In this document: one piece after another, positions 50,692 through 59,163 of the stretch
How the letters are laid out: every line of letters begins with the position of its first letter
Numbering within the stretch: the first letter of the stretch is position 1
NCBI RefSeq assembly: GCF_014192475.1
Contig: NZ_JACHXZ010000001.1
Coordinates: forward strand, 470,900 to 534,899
Reading direction: 5' to 3'
Source: Simiduia aestuariiviva
GTDB lineage: Bacteria; Pseudomonadota; Gammaproteobacteria; Pseudomonadales; Cellvibrionaceae
Length of the DNA: 64,000 bases
Notes under the pieces: generated by a model
What the model saw: only the letters and a program-made list of their open reading frames with translations
Databases searched by the model: none
What the model was told of the DNA's origin: nothing
Translations under genes and position numbers: made by a program

Positions 50692-51879
50692 TTGAGTTCC
50701 ACCCGTTTTATGATTGTGATCGCCGCTATGGTGGCCTTGTCGCCACTGGCGATGGACAGCTATTTGCCGGCCATGCCCTTGCTTGCCGAACACTTGGGTG
50801 TCACCACCGCCGCCGTGAGTTGGACGGTGAGTAATTTTTTGCTGGGGCTGGCGGCGGGGCAGCTGCTTGGCGGCGCCATCTCCGACCAAAAGGGGCGCCG
50901 GCCGGTGGCGTTGATTGGCTTGCTGGTGTTTACCGCGAGTTCACTGCTGCTGGTGTGGTCGAGCAATCTCTGGTGGGCCAATGGTTGGCGATTACTGCAG
51001 GGCTTTGGCGGTGGGCTGATCATGGTGGCTGCCTCCGCCATCGTGAAAGATGTGACCCCGCCCGAGAAGCTGGCCGCTCAGATTGCCCAAATCGTTTTCG
51101 TGGTGATGCTGACGCCTATCCTCGCACCTATCGTGGGCTCGGCCATGCTGCCCCTCGGTTGGCAGAGTATTTTCTTATTGTCGTTTGGGGCGGCGGTGGT
51201 GATGCTGTTGGTGGTGGCGATGGCGGTGCCCGAAACCAACCTGCACAAAACCGGTCAGCTATCCCTGTCCGCCGGCTTGGCCCAATATCGCTATGTGTGG
51301 CAGTTTCGCAAGTCGGATATGTATCTGGCGCGCTGGCAAGCGCTAAGCTTGAGCTTTAGTGGCTTGTTGGGCTTGGTGTTTGTGACCGTATCTAGCCCGC
51401 TGCTCATGGAGAGCTATGGTCTGTCGGGCGCCGAATTCCCCTACGCCTTTGGTGCCTTTGCGGTGTCGATATTGTTGGGCAACCGGCTCGGTAAATGGTT
51501 GGTGGTGCGCCATGCCCCGGCCCGCATATTCCGCACGGGGGTTTGGGTGCAGCTAGCGGCGGTCAGTGTGTTGGTGGCCGCCGCGCTGGCGTGGCAACCG
51601 CCGCTGTGGTTGATGTTGGCGACCATCATGGTGGCCATTGGCACGGGTGCAGCGATCGGCCCCTCAGGCTCGGCCATGTTTCTCAACGTCTTAGACCGCT
51701 ACTTTGGCAGCGCCACTGCCTTTGAAACCACCGTGCGCTTTAGTCTGGGTGGGTTGCTGGGCAGCGTGGCGACGGTGTTGCCGATGAAATTGCCGCTCGC
51801 CATGGCACTGATCATGCTCATCAGTATTTTGGTGAGTATCATGCTCACCTACGTCACCCGCCGAGCATGGCAGCCATGA
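50692..51879 (+). CDS. Bcr/CflA-family MFS drug efflux transporter
   Basis: A 395-residue inner-membrane protein with twelve helices. The start is TTG 50692, chosen because TAGGAG lies 9 nt upstream; the first ATG in frame is at 50710. The N-terminus VALSPLAMDSYLPAMPLLAEHLGV and the loop motif GAISDQKGRRPVALIG (positions about 64-79) are diagnostic of the Bcr/CflA group, which exports drugs such as bicyclomycin and sulfonamides or amino acids. The real substrate is unknown. The gene is divergent from feoAB, but there is no sign that it is iron-regulated beyond the shared intergenic DNA. Confidence 0.92.
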   Translation: MSSTRFMIVIAAMVALSPLAMDSYLPAMPLLAEHLGVTTAAVSWTVSNFLLGLAAGQLLGGAISDQKGRRPVALIGLLVFTASSLLLVWSSNLWWANGWRLLQGFGGGLIMVAASAIVKDVTPPEKLAAQIAQIVFVVMLTPILAPIVGSAMLPLGWQSIFLLSFGAAVVMLLVVAMAVPETNLHKTGQLSLSAGLAQYRYVWQFRKSDMYLARWQALSLSFSGLLGLVFVTVSSPLLMESYGLSGAEFPYAFGAFAVSILLGNRLGKWLVVRHAPARIFRTGVWVQLAAVSVLVAAALAWQPPLWLMLATIMVAIGTGAAIGPSGSAMFLNVLDRYFGSATAFETTVRFSLGGLLGSVATVLPMKLPLAMALIMLISILVSIMLTYVTRRAWQP

Positions 51880-51985
51880 CCCAAAGTCTGCGCAGCCTGA
51901 GGTAAGTGGTTGTCCGCCCGCGCATATCCTATCTATTGCCTATACTGGTGCTAAATAAGTACGGACAGTTAAGGACCACCGCCCC

Positions 51986-53179
51986 ATGAAGAGTGCACCG
52001 GAACACCCCAGAGAAAGTGAACGCTTGGCCCTGCTGGATCAATTCCAAATTATGGATACAGAGGCAGAGCAAACTTTTGATGAATTGACGGAGCTGGCAA
52101 GCACCATCTGCGGCACGCCCATTTCGTTAATCAGTTTGGTGGATCACGAGCGCCAGTGGTTTAAATCGCGGGTGGGGCTGACGGCCTCAGAAACACCCAA
52201 GTCCATTGCCTTTTGCTCCCATGCGATCCTGCAAGATGAGGTGTTTACCGTCAATAATGCCCTCAAAGATGATCGCTTTGCGGATAATCCACTGGTGACC
52301 GGCGCGCCCGATATCCGCTTTTACGCCGGCGCGCCGCTGGTCTCGCACGATGGGTTGCCCCTCGGCACCCTGTGTGTCATTGACCAGACCGCCAAATCCT
52401 TGACTGGTGAGCAAACGCGCGCGTTAAAAATTTTGGCGAAGCAAGTGGTGTCGCAATTGGAGTTGCGCATTAAAAACCGCAGCTTGCAGAAAATGAACGA
52501 GAATCGCGAAAAGGTTTTCTCGGTAATCGCCCACGATTTGCGCGGCCCGTTTAACAGTATTTTAGGATTTTCTCGCCGCTTAACGGGCAAGTCTGATGTC
52601 ATGCGGCCAGAGCGCATTACGGAAATGGCCGATTCAATTTTGAATGCCTCGATGACCGTGTACCAACTGCTGGACGAGCTGTTGCAGTGGTCCTTGCAGC
52701 GCATGGGCGCCTACAATCTGAATATGCGCCGGCAACTGCTATCCCACATGGTGGATGCCGATCAAAAGCTGTTGCAAGACTCCCTGGATGTGAAAAACCA
52801 AACCCTTCGAAAAAATTTCTCGGATGCGTTAGAGGTGCGCGCAGACGCCACGCTGGCGAGTGTGGTGCTCCGAAACCTCATATCAAACGCCATAAAATTT
52901 TCGCCGCCCGGTAGCGCCATCGAAGTGCAGGCGGCGGAGGTGGGCACCATGGTCGAGATTAGCGTGCTCGATCGCGGCCCCGGGATTTCTCCGGTGTTAG
53001 CAGAGCAGCTTTTCAAAGGGCCGGTAGAGAGCCACTTAGGCACCTATGGCGAATACGGCCACGGCATTGGCTTAGGCTTGTGTTACGACTTTGTAAAAAT
53101 GCAGGGCGGTGAAATTTGGTTGGATCGGGTGGGCTCTAGTGGCTCCAAAATCACTTTTTCGTTGCCGCGAGCCAATTGA
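51986..53179 (+). CDS. Soluble GAF-domain sensor histidine kinase
   Basis: A 397-residue kinase without membrane helices. The GAF domain runs from about 25 to 165 (DELTELASTICGTPISLISLVD, then RFYAGAPLVSHDGLPLGTLCVID). HisKA follows with FSVIAHDLRGPFNSILG (His 183) and HATPase_c with NLISNAIKFSPPGSAIEV, DRGPGI and GIGLGLCYDF. Such GAF kinases sense small cytosolic ligands or redox state. No response regulator is adjacent. The promoter would lie in the 106-bp gap after the efflux gene. Confidence 0.93.
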   Translation: MKSAPEHPRESERLALLDQFQIMDTEAEQTFDELTELASTICGTPISLISLVDHERQWFKSRVGLTASETPKSIAFCSHAILQDEVFTVNNALKDDRFADNPLVTGAPDIRFYAGAPLVSHDGLPLGTLCVIDQTAKSLTGEQTRALKILAKQVVSQLELRIKNRSLQKMNENREKVFSVIAHDLRGPFNSILGFSRRLTGKSDVMRPERITEMADSILNASMTVYQLLDELLQWSLQRMGAYNLNMRRQLLSHMVDADQKLLQDSLDVKNQTLRKNFSDALEVRADATLASVVLRNLISNAIKFSPPGSAIEVQAAEVGTMVEISVLDRGPGISPVLAEQLFKGPVESHLGTYGEYGHGIGLGLCYDFVKMQGGEIWLDRVGSSGSKITFSLPRAN

Positions 53180-53336
53180 CGATCGTTGTCTTGTTGGGCC
53201 GCCACGGCTATGATGCGCCGCAGGATGACTAACCCCAAAGGCAAGGCAATGCGGGACCAAGGACTGTTGCGATACGGGGCGCGAAGCCTCTTACTTACAC
53301 CTGTGCGTTCTCGTGGATGCTGCCACGGTGGCCTGC

Positions 53337-53975
53337 ATGGATGATCTCACTGCCAGTGTCAGTGCGCTGCTGGCGCAAGCGCGCCGCCCAGCGCACCTCA
53401 CTCAAAAAACCTTGGACGAACATTTCGAGCTGTTTTGCCTAGTGATGGAGCGCGGCTTTGCTATCCATACCGGTTCCAGCAACCGATTGGTGGTGGAATA
53501 CAAACTAGAAGATACCGATAGCGGGCGCCAATTGCCGCGCATTCATCCGCAGAGTGGCACACATTTTCAATTGCCCGAATCCTGGTTGATCCCCAGCGAC
53601 CATTTTCTTTTCTACGACCCCAGCGATGACACCGACTTTCCGCAGCTGGCTACCTTTGACGCCAGTAGTAATCAATTTGTTCAGGCTAGCTGGGAAGATT
53701 TGGTGGACCTCAATAAGCTTCACAATCAGCAGGTTTTACCGCTGGCAAAGCTGCGCAGCTTACGCGGTTTACACTACATTAAAGACATCGCCTGTTTGCA
53801 GTTGTTCGAACTGAATTTTGACCGGCTATTTGATCGGGATGCGTTATTGGCGGAACAGTTGCGCGGCTTGCTAGCCGATAAAATGGCGCGCCATGTGGAG
53901 GCGTCGCGCCACTGGTTGAAGGCATCGCGCAGTGAGCAAATCGCGCTAAAATATTTAGCGCGCAAGAAAACCTAA
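53337..53975 (+). CDS. Unknown protein, 212 residues
   Basis: Starts at ATG 53337 (a GTG at 53313 in frame would add 8 residues; neither has a convincing Shine-Dalgarno). The product is acidic and lacks a signal peptide or membrane helix. It begins with a helical segment (DDLTASVSALLAQARR), then a mixed alpha/beta part with FAIHTGSSNRLVVEYKLED, a segment FYDPSDDTDFPQLATFDASSNQF, and long C-terminal helices with many Lys/Arg (LADKMARHVEASRHWLKASRSEQIALKYLARKKT). No family recognised. It lies between a GAF kinase gene and the convergent GGDEF-EAL gene, with no sign of shared regulation. Confidence 0.65.
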   Translation: MDDLTASVSALLAQARRPAHLTQKTLDEHFELFCLVMERGFAIHTGSSNRLVVEYKLEDTDSGRQLPRIHPQSGTHFQLPESWLIPSDHFLFYDPSDDTDFPQLATFDASSNQFVQASWEDLVDLNKLHNQQVLPLAKLRSLRGLHYIKDIACLQLFELNFDRLFDRDALLAEQLRGLLADKMARHVEASRHWLKASRSEQIALKYLARKKT

Positions 53976-53983
53976 GGGTTTAG

Positions 53984-56900
53984 CTAGCGGGTATTTATCT
54001 TGCTCGGTGAGCCGGTGGCAGTCTTGGGCAGCTTTAATAACTCGGCCGTTTTCGCCACGGATTCCGGTTTTCCAAACAAGTAGCCTTGCATTTCATCGCA
54101 GTACTTGTCGCTTAAAAAGCGTCGCTGTTCAAAAGTTTCTACCCCTTCAGCCACAATCTTTAATCGCAGGTGATGGGCCATGGCAATAATCGTGGTGGCA
54201 ATGGCGACGTCATCAACATCATCGGGTATGCCATCCACGAAAGACTTGTCGATTTTTAACACATCCACGGGCAGGTGCTTGAGGCGGCTGAGGTTCGAAT
54301 AGCCGGTGCCAAAATCGTCGATGGCCAAGTTGACCCCCACGCTTTTTAGCTCGTGCAAAATGGCGATGATGTTGGGCCCTTCATCCATCACCATGCTCTC
54401 GGTGATTTCCAATTCCAAGTGGCTGGGGGGTAGGTTAGCCGCACTGAGCGCGTGCTTAACCTTACCGATCAACTCCGCGTCGTGAAACTGTCGGGGCGAT
54501 AGGTTGACCGAAACGGAAATGGGGTTGCAGCCCTGCGCTAACCATTCGCTCAATTGCCGACAGGCTTGCTGCAAAACCCAATCGCCCAGCGCCACGATCA
54601 ACCCGGATTGTTCCGCCACCGGAATAAAAACATTGGGCGGCAGGAAACCGCGCGATGGATGCTGCCAGCGCACTAAGGCTTCTAGGCCGATGAGTGTATT
54701 GGTGGCGTTGTTGATGCGCGGCTGATAATAGAGTTCGAATTCATTGTTATCGATGCCTAATCGAATCTCTTGTTCTAGCGTAATGCGTTCAACGGCTGAC
54801 CGATTCATGTCCTCGGTATAGTATTTAACCGTGTTGCGACCGGCCTCTTTGGCTTTGTACATGGCGGCATCGGCATTGCGCAGCAAGGTGCTGGCATCTT
54901 GACCGTCGGCTGGAAACAGCGCGACGCCCATAGAGCAGGATAGGTGCAGTGTTTGGTTGTCAATTTGAAATTGATCGCTCATGGCTTGCAAAACTTTGTC
55001 AGTCACCACTTCGGCTATTTTTTCCGATGTGCCGTTGATGATGACAAAGAATTCATCGCCGCCCAGTCGCGCGACGGTATCGTTTTCGCGCACGCAATCG
55101 TTGAGCCGCAGGCCGGCCTGTTGAAGTAACTTGTCGCCCACGTGGTGGCCCAGGCTGTCGTTAATATTTTTAAAGCCGTCGAGGTCGATAAAAATAACCG
55201 CCAGTCGTTCGGAGCGGCGATGGGCGTCGGCGATAGCGCGTGACAATCGGTCCAAGCCGAGTGCACGATTGGGTAGGCTAGTGAGTGAATCAAAAAATGC
55301 CAGCTGACGAATTTGCGTTTCGCGTCGATCGTGGCTGAATACCAGCGACGCCACGTGGGTGGCCATGTTGATGATGCGTTGATGTAATCGGGTGGGTCGA
55401 CGCACGGTATCGAAGTACATGGCAAAGGTGCCGAGCAATTCGTTTTTGGCGAAAATGGGTGTGGACCAACAGGCGCGCAAGTTGTGGGCCAGCGCCAAAT
55501 CTCTATAGTCTTTCCACAGTGGATCGTTGGCAATGTCTTCTACAATAATTTGCTTGCGGAAAAAAGCTGCGGTGCCGCAAGAACCCACCTTTGGACCAAT
55601 TTCGATGCCATTAATCGCCGCGTTATATTCCACGGGCAGTGATGGTGCTGCGCCATGCAGCAGGCGCGTGCCGGCTTTGTCGGCCACTAAAATGGATGCG
55701 CGAATGTCGGGTGCCAGCGCTTCGATGTCTTTGGCGAGCGCTTCCAGCGTAATTGGCATCTCTGTGTTGCGGGCGATTAGTCGCAGTATATGATCTTGAG
55801 ATTCGAGTAGTTTTTCATTGTGAAAGCGTTCGGTAATATCCCGAATCATGCCGAGAAAATAGCGTTTCCCGGCGTGAATGTTTTCGGCCACGCGCAATTC
55901 AATTTTAAACAGGCTGCCGTCTTTGTGGCGGCCTTCGAGTTGACGGGCGGTACCGATAACATTTTTCTTGCCCGTTTCCTGGTAGCGCGCCAGGTAATTA
56001 TCATGTTCGCTGCGGTGTGGCTCGGGCATGAGGATGTTGACGTTTTGACCCAACATTTCTGATTCGCTGTAACCGAACAACGCCTTGGCTGAGGCGTTGA
56101 CGCTGGTTATAGTGCCGCGCCCATCGATGGTGATCAGGGCGTCCACCACACTGTCGATGATAGCCTGCGTGTTGTGGGCGTTGGCTTGGCTTTCCAGTTG
56201 CACCTGTTTGTGATCACTGATGTCGGTGTTGGTGCCGTACCAAATCATGCCATTGCCCTTCGGGTCGGCAATGGATGAAGCGCGTGTTATGTGCCAGAAA
56301 TACTGGCCGTCGGCGCGTCGCAATCGACATTCGGCTTCGAAGTGGGTGCCGTTTTTTATGCTCTCGAGCCAAGCTATTTGCACGCTAGGGAGATCTTCCG
56401 GATGAACAATATCCGGCCAGTGTTCCATTTGCAGTAATTCCAGTTCGCGCCCGAAGTAGCGAGCCATGCGCGAGCTCACAAATGTGAGCCCGTGCTTTTG
56501 GTCAGCGATCCAAACGTGTTGTGGCATGGCGTTGGCAAGACTGCGAAACATGGCTTCGCTGGCGAGTATTTTTTCCTCTATGGCTTTGCGGTGGCTGATA
56601 TCGTCGAGGGTGGCGACGATATAGCGTTGGTCGGCCAGTGCGAGGGTTGAAAAGCCCACCGCCGCGGGAAATTGGCTGCCGTCTGCACGCTTTGCCATCA
56701 TTTCGAAATTGACGCCCTTGGCGGCCAGGCTGGGGTTGGGGCGGCTGTGGTCGAGCAGGTTTTGGCCGCTGTCGTCCTTGCCCATGATCACATTAAATGA
56801 TTGCCCCTCTAGGGCTTCACGGGTAAATCCTGTGAGCAAACAGAGTTGGTGGTTGAGGGCAACAAAGCGGTAGTCCTGATCGATAAACATCATGCCGCAC

Positions 56901-57952
56901 GGGGCGGCATCAATCAGTTTCGCCAAGAGTTCCTGTTGATTTTGTATGCGCTCGGTGCGCTCGCGCCGACGCGCATAGAGTGACGCCAATAGCACCGTAA
57001 GACTGGCGCCAAGCAGCGCTGACATCAAGCCCGCGTAGAGCGATGACCGTTGATTGAGTTGGCTAAAAAACGCCGGCTTGGGTGCGGCTTGAAGTTGCCA
57101 TGCGCGCCCAAGGATTGCGACATTATGGCGGGCCTTGAGGGGGGCGGATTGCCACAGGCTTTTAGCTTGGCTACTGCTGGCCTCGGGCGCAATGGGCTGG
57201 CCCGATGCGTGGGTGTGCGCAGAGGCACTGCTGAAATAGGTGTCGCCGTCTTGCAGGTAAAAGTTGACTAAATCTGTCCCTGGAAGTTGTGCCCATAGGT
57301 CGTTGATGAACACCGGCGCGGCGACCCAACCAAATAATTCGTCATTTGGGGGCAGTAACACCGGCAGGACAAGGAGGTAGTCTGGACTGGCGGGCAGGTT
57401 TGTGCCGGCGCGGTGCAAGGGCGGCGTCAGCTGGGCGATGCCCAAGCGCTGCGCTCGTTCAAGTGTGCGCCGGCGCATGGGTTCCGATGCCATATCTAAG
57501 CCGTTCACATTGCCGAGGCGCTCAGCCGGCTCAAGGAAGGTCAGCAGGTAACGAGTGCCTTCATAGGGGGCATACTGCCTAAATTTGAAGTTGGGGTCAT
57601 CCCGCTGCGCATTGGCTTCGAAGGCAGCAGTGTCTTCGGGGGCCACCGGTTGGATAAGGCAAAAGCCACGCAGTGTGGGGAAGTCTTGCAGCGGCGAGTG
57701 GCGCGTTAGATAGCTGCGCAGGAGTGCGTGATCGAAGTTGTGTCCGGCGCCAACCACCAGACCTTGCAGCCCCTGCAGCCTTAGATCAACCTGAATTATT
57801 TGCTTGTTGAGCTCATTGACGGCCTGTTGGGTCAGCTGCTGCAGCTCACGCTGTGCCTGCTGCTGGTTGAAGATACTGGTATAGGTGCCAGCCAGTACGC
57901 CTATCAACAGCGAAGCGAGTATGCCAAGGGTCAAGGGCGTGCGAATCTTCAT
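53984..57952 (-). CDS. CHASE-PAS-PAS-PAS-GAF-GGDEF-EAL sensor protein
   Basis: A 1322-residue membrane protein. Order of parts: N-terminal helix, periplasmic CHASE domain (about 40-310), a second helix (LYAGLMSALLGASLTVLLASLY), three PAS domains (about 335-450, 460-590 and 600-720; the third has FixL-like GMIRDITER), a GAF domain (about 740-880), GGDEF (964-968, LGGDEFFV) and EAL (EAL at 1091-1093, LEALVRW, then NLSPRQFHD, DDFGTGYSNL, EGVETFEQ). Both catalytic motifs look intact. It is probably a bifunctional cyclic di-GMP enzyme with multiple sensory inputs. No response regulator is linked, so inputs are direct. Confidence 0.94.
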   Translation of the reverse strand: MKIRTPLTLGILASLLIGVLAGTYTSIFNQQQAQRELQQLTQQAVNELNKQIIQVDLRLQGLQGLVVGAGHNFDHALLRSYLTRHSPLQDFPTLRGFCLIQPVAPEDTAAFEANAQRDDPNFKFRQYAPYEGTRYLLTFLEPAERLGNVNGLDMASEPMRRRTLERAQRLGIAQLTPPLHRAGTNLPASPDYLLVLPVLLPPNDELFGWVAAPVFINDLWAQLPGTDLVNFYLQDGDTYFSSASAHTHASGQPIAPEASSSQAKSLWQSAPLKARHNVAILGRAWQLQAAPKPAFFSQLNQRSSLYAGLMSALLGASLTVLLASLYARRRERTERIQNQQELLAKLIDAAPCGMMFIDQDYRFVALNHQLCLLTGFTREALEGQSFNVIMGKDDSGQNLLDHSRPNPSLAAKGVNFEMMAKRADGSQFPAAVGFSTLALADQRYIVATLDDISHRKAIEEKILASEAMFRSLANAMPQHVWIADQKHGLTFVSSRMARYFGRELELLQMEHWPDIVHPEDLPSVQIAWLESIKNGTHFEAECRLRRADGQYFWHITRASSIADPKGNGMIWYGTNTDISDHKQVQLESQANAHNTQAIIDSVVDALITIDGRGTITSVNASAKALFGYSESEMLGQNVNILMPEPHRSEHDNYLARYQETGKKNVIGTARQLEGRHKDGSLFKIELRVAENIHAGKRYFLGMIRDITERFHNEKLLESQDHILRLIARNTEMPITLEALAKDIEALAPDIRASILVADKAGTRLLHGAAPSLPVEYNAAINGIEIGPKVGSCGTAAFFRKQIIVEDIANDPLWKDYRDLALAHNLRACWSTPIFAKNELLGTFAMYFDTVRRPTRLHQRIINMATHVASLVFSHDRRETQIRQLAFFDSLTSLPNRALGLDRLSRAIADAHRRSERLAVIFIDLDGFKNINDSLGHHVGDKLLQQAGLRLNDCVRENDTVARLGGDEFFVIINGTSEKIAEVVTDKVLQAMSDQFQIDNQTLHLSCSMGVALFPADGQDASTLLRNADAAMYKAKEAGRNTVKYYTEDMNRSAVERITLEQEIRLGIDNNEFELYYQPRINNATNTLIGLEALVRWQHPSRGFLPPNVFIPVAEQSGLIVALGDWVLQQACRQLSEWLAQGCNPISVSVNLSPRQFHDAELIGKVKHALSAANLPPSHLELEITESMVMDEGPNIIAILHELKSVGVNLAIDDFGTGYSNLSRLKHLPVDVLKIDKSFVDGIPDDVDDVAIATTIIAMAHHLRLKIVAEGVETFEQRRFLSDKYCDEMQGYLFGKPESVAKTAELLKLPKTATGSPSKINTR

Positions 57953-58083
57953 GGGCGCGTATATAACATAGAGTGCTTACAGCCTAGCTCAGGATTGCCG
58001 GCTTGCCCGCGAGTTCACAGCATTTATCGGGCAATTGTTCTAGGCTCGGGCTCCGGATTAATGGTTAACGTTGGGAGTATTCC

Positions 58084-58644
58084 ATGCGATTTGCATCCTT
58101 GTGTTTGTTGACGCTAATGCTTTGCCCCGTCTCGGGTTTGGCCGATGAATTTGCAGATACGGTGGCCACCTTTAAAAAGTCGCCCGTGGCGCAAAAGTTT
58201 TTTGCCAGTGCCTATGCCTATGCCGTGTTTCCCACCATCGCCAAGGGCGGTCTTGGCGTCGGTGCGGCCCATGGCACAGGTCGGGTTTATCGCGCGGGTC
58301 AGCTGGTGGGCACGACCCGCATGACGCAGCTCTCCATTGGTGTGCAGCTGGGCGGTCAGGCCTATAGCCAAGTGGTGTTTTTGAAAGATCGACGCGCCTA
58401 CGACGACTTTACCTCGGGCAACTTTGAATTCGCCGCCGGCGCCAGTGCCGTGGCTATCACTGCCAGCGCGCAGGCGTCGGCCAGTACCACGGGCGTCACA
58501 GCGAGCACCGGCTCCAACGCCGAGCGCACGCGTCAGGTGGATGCCAGCTACAGTAAGGGCATACTCGTACTCACCGTGGCCAAGGGAGGGCTCATGTATG
58601 AAGCGTCAATTGCCGGTCAAAAATACGATTTCTCGCCTATTTAA
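58084..58644 (+). CDS. SYLF (Ysc84-like) lipid-binding secreted protein
   Basis: A 186-residue protein with a signal peptide (residues 1-20, MRFASLCLLTLMLCPVSGLA). The SYLF pattern is clear: FFASAYAYAVFPTIAKGGLGVGAAHGTGRVYRAGQLVGTTRMTQLSIGVQLGGQAYSQVVFL and a C-terminal YSKGILVLTVAKGGLMYEASIAGQKYDFSPI. Family members (SH3YL1, Ysc84) bind phosphoinositides in eukaryotes; the bacterial forms are secreted proteins of unknown role. The last 47 bp overlap the next gene, which starts at 58598 in another frame. Confidence 0.92.
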   Translation: MRFASLCLLTLMLCPVSGLADEFADTVATFKKSPVAQKFFASAYAYAVFPTIAKGGLGVGAAHGTGRVYRAGQLVGTTRMTQLSIGVQLGGQAYSQVVFLKDRRAYDDFTSGNFEFAAGASAVAITASAQASASTTGVTASTGSNAERTRQVDASYSKGILVLTVAKGGLMYEASIAGQKYDFSPI

Positions 58645-59128
58645 GCTCGGCTGGTTCTGGGGCTTGTTGGCGCCGAGCGCCGTATTAGGGGCACCCTGTC
58701 AATCGGAGGCGCACCGCCAGTTCGACTTTTGGTTGGGACAGTGGGAGGTGCGCACCGCCGACGGCAATTTGGCGGGCCACAATAATATTCAGCTGGTCGA
58801 ACAGGGCTGTGTACTGCGCGAGCAATACCGAACACCAAAAGGCTACACGGGCCAGAGCTATACCCTGTATGACGCCAGTCGCCAGCAGTGGCACCAAACC
58901 TGGGTCGACAACCAAGGCACTTTGCTGTTGTTGTCGGGCGGCTTCAGCGATGGGCAGATGGTGCTCAGCGGCACCACCTTGGCGCCCGAGGGCGAGCAAG
59001 ATAATCGCATCACCTGGTCGCAAGAGCCGGATGGGCGGGTGCGCCAGCACTGGCAAGTGCGCAAGGGCGAGCAATGGCAGTCGCTGTTTGACGGCTTCTA
59101 TGAGCGCGTCACACCTGCTGCCGAGTAG
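58598..59128 (+). CDS. Secreted DUF1579-like protein overlapping the SYLF gene
   Basis: A 176-residue protein whose start lies inside the end of the SYLF gene, with GGGAGGG about 9 nt upstream. The N-terminus has a signal peptide (residues 1-32, LLAPSAVLG). The mature part begins CQSEAHRQFDFWLGQWEVRTADGN, an F-DFWLG-WEV motif found in several small beta-barrel secreted families (DUF1579-like). The rest alternates strands with LREQYRTPKGYTGQSYTLYD and GGFSDGQMVLSGTTL. The overlap and same orientation suggest translational coupling and a shared function at the envelope. No activity known. Confidence 0.75.
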   Translation: MKRQLPVKNTISRLFKLGWFWGLLAPSAVLGAPCQSEAHRQFDFWLGQWEVRTADGNLAGHNNIQLVEQGCVLREQYRTPKGYTGQSYTLYDASRQQWHQTWVDNQGTLLLLSGGFSDGQMVLSGTTLAPEGEQDNRITWSQEPDGRVRQHWQVRKGEQWQSLFDGFYERVTPAAE

Positions 59129-59163
59129 CGATTGCCTGCCCAGTGCACGCCACCGTTATGACG

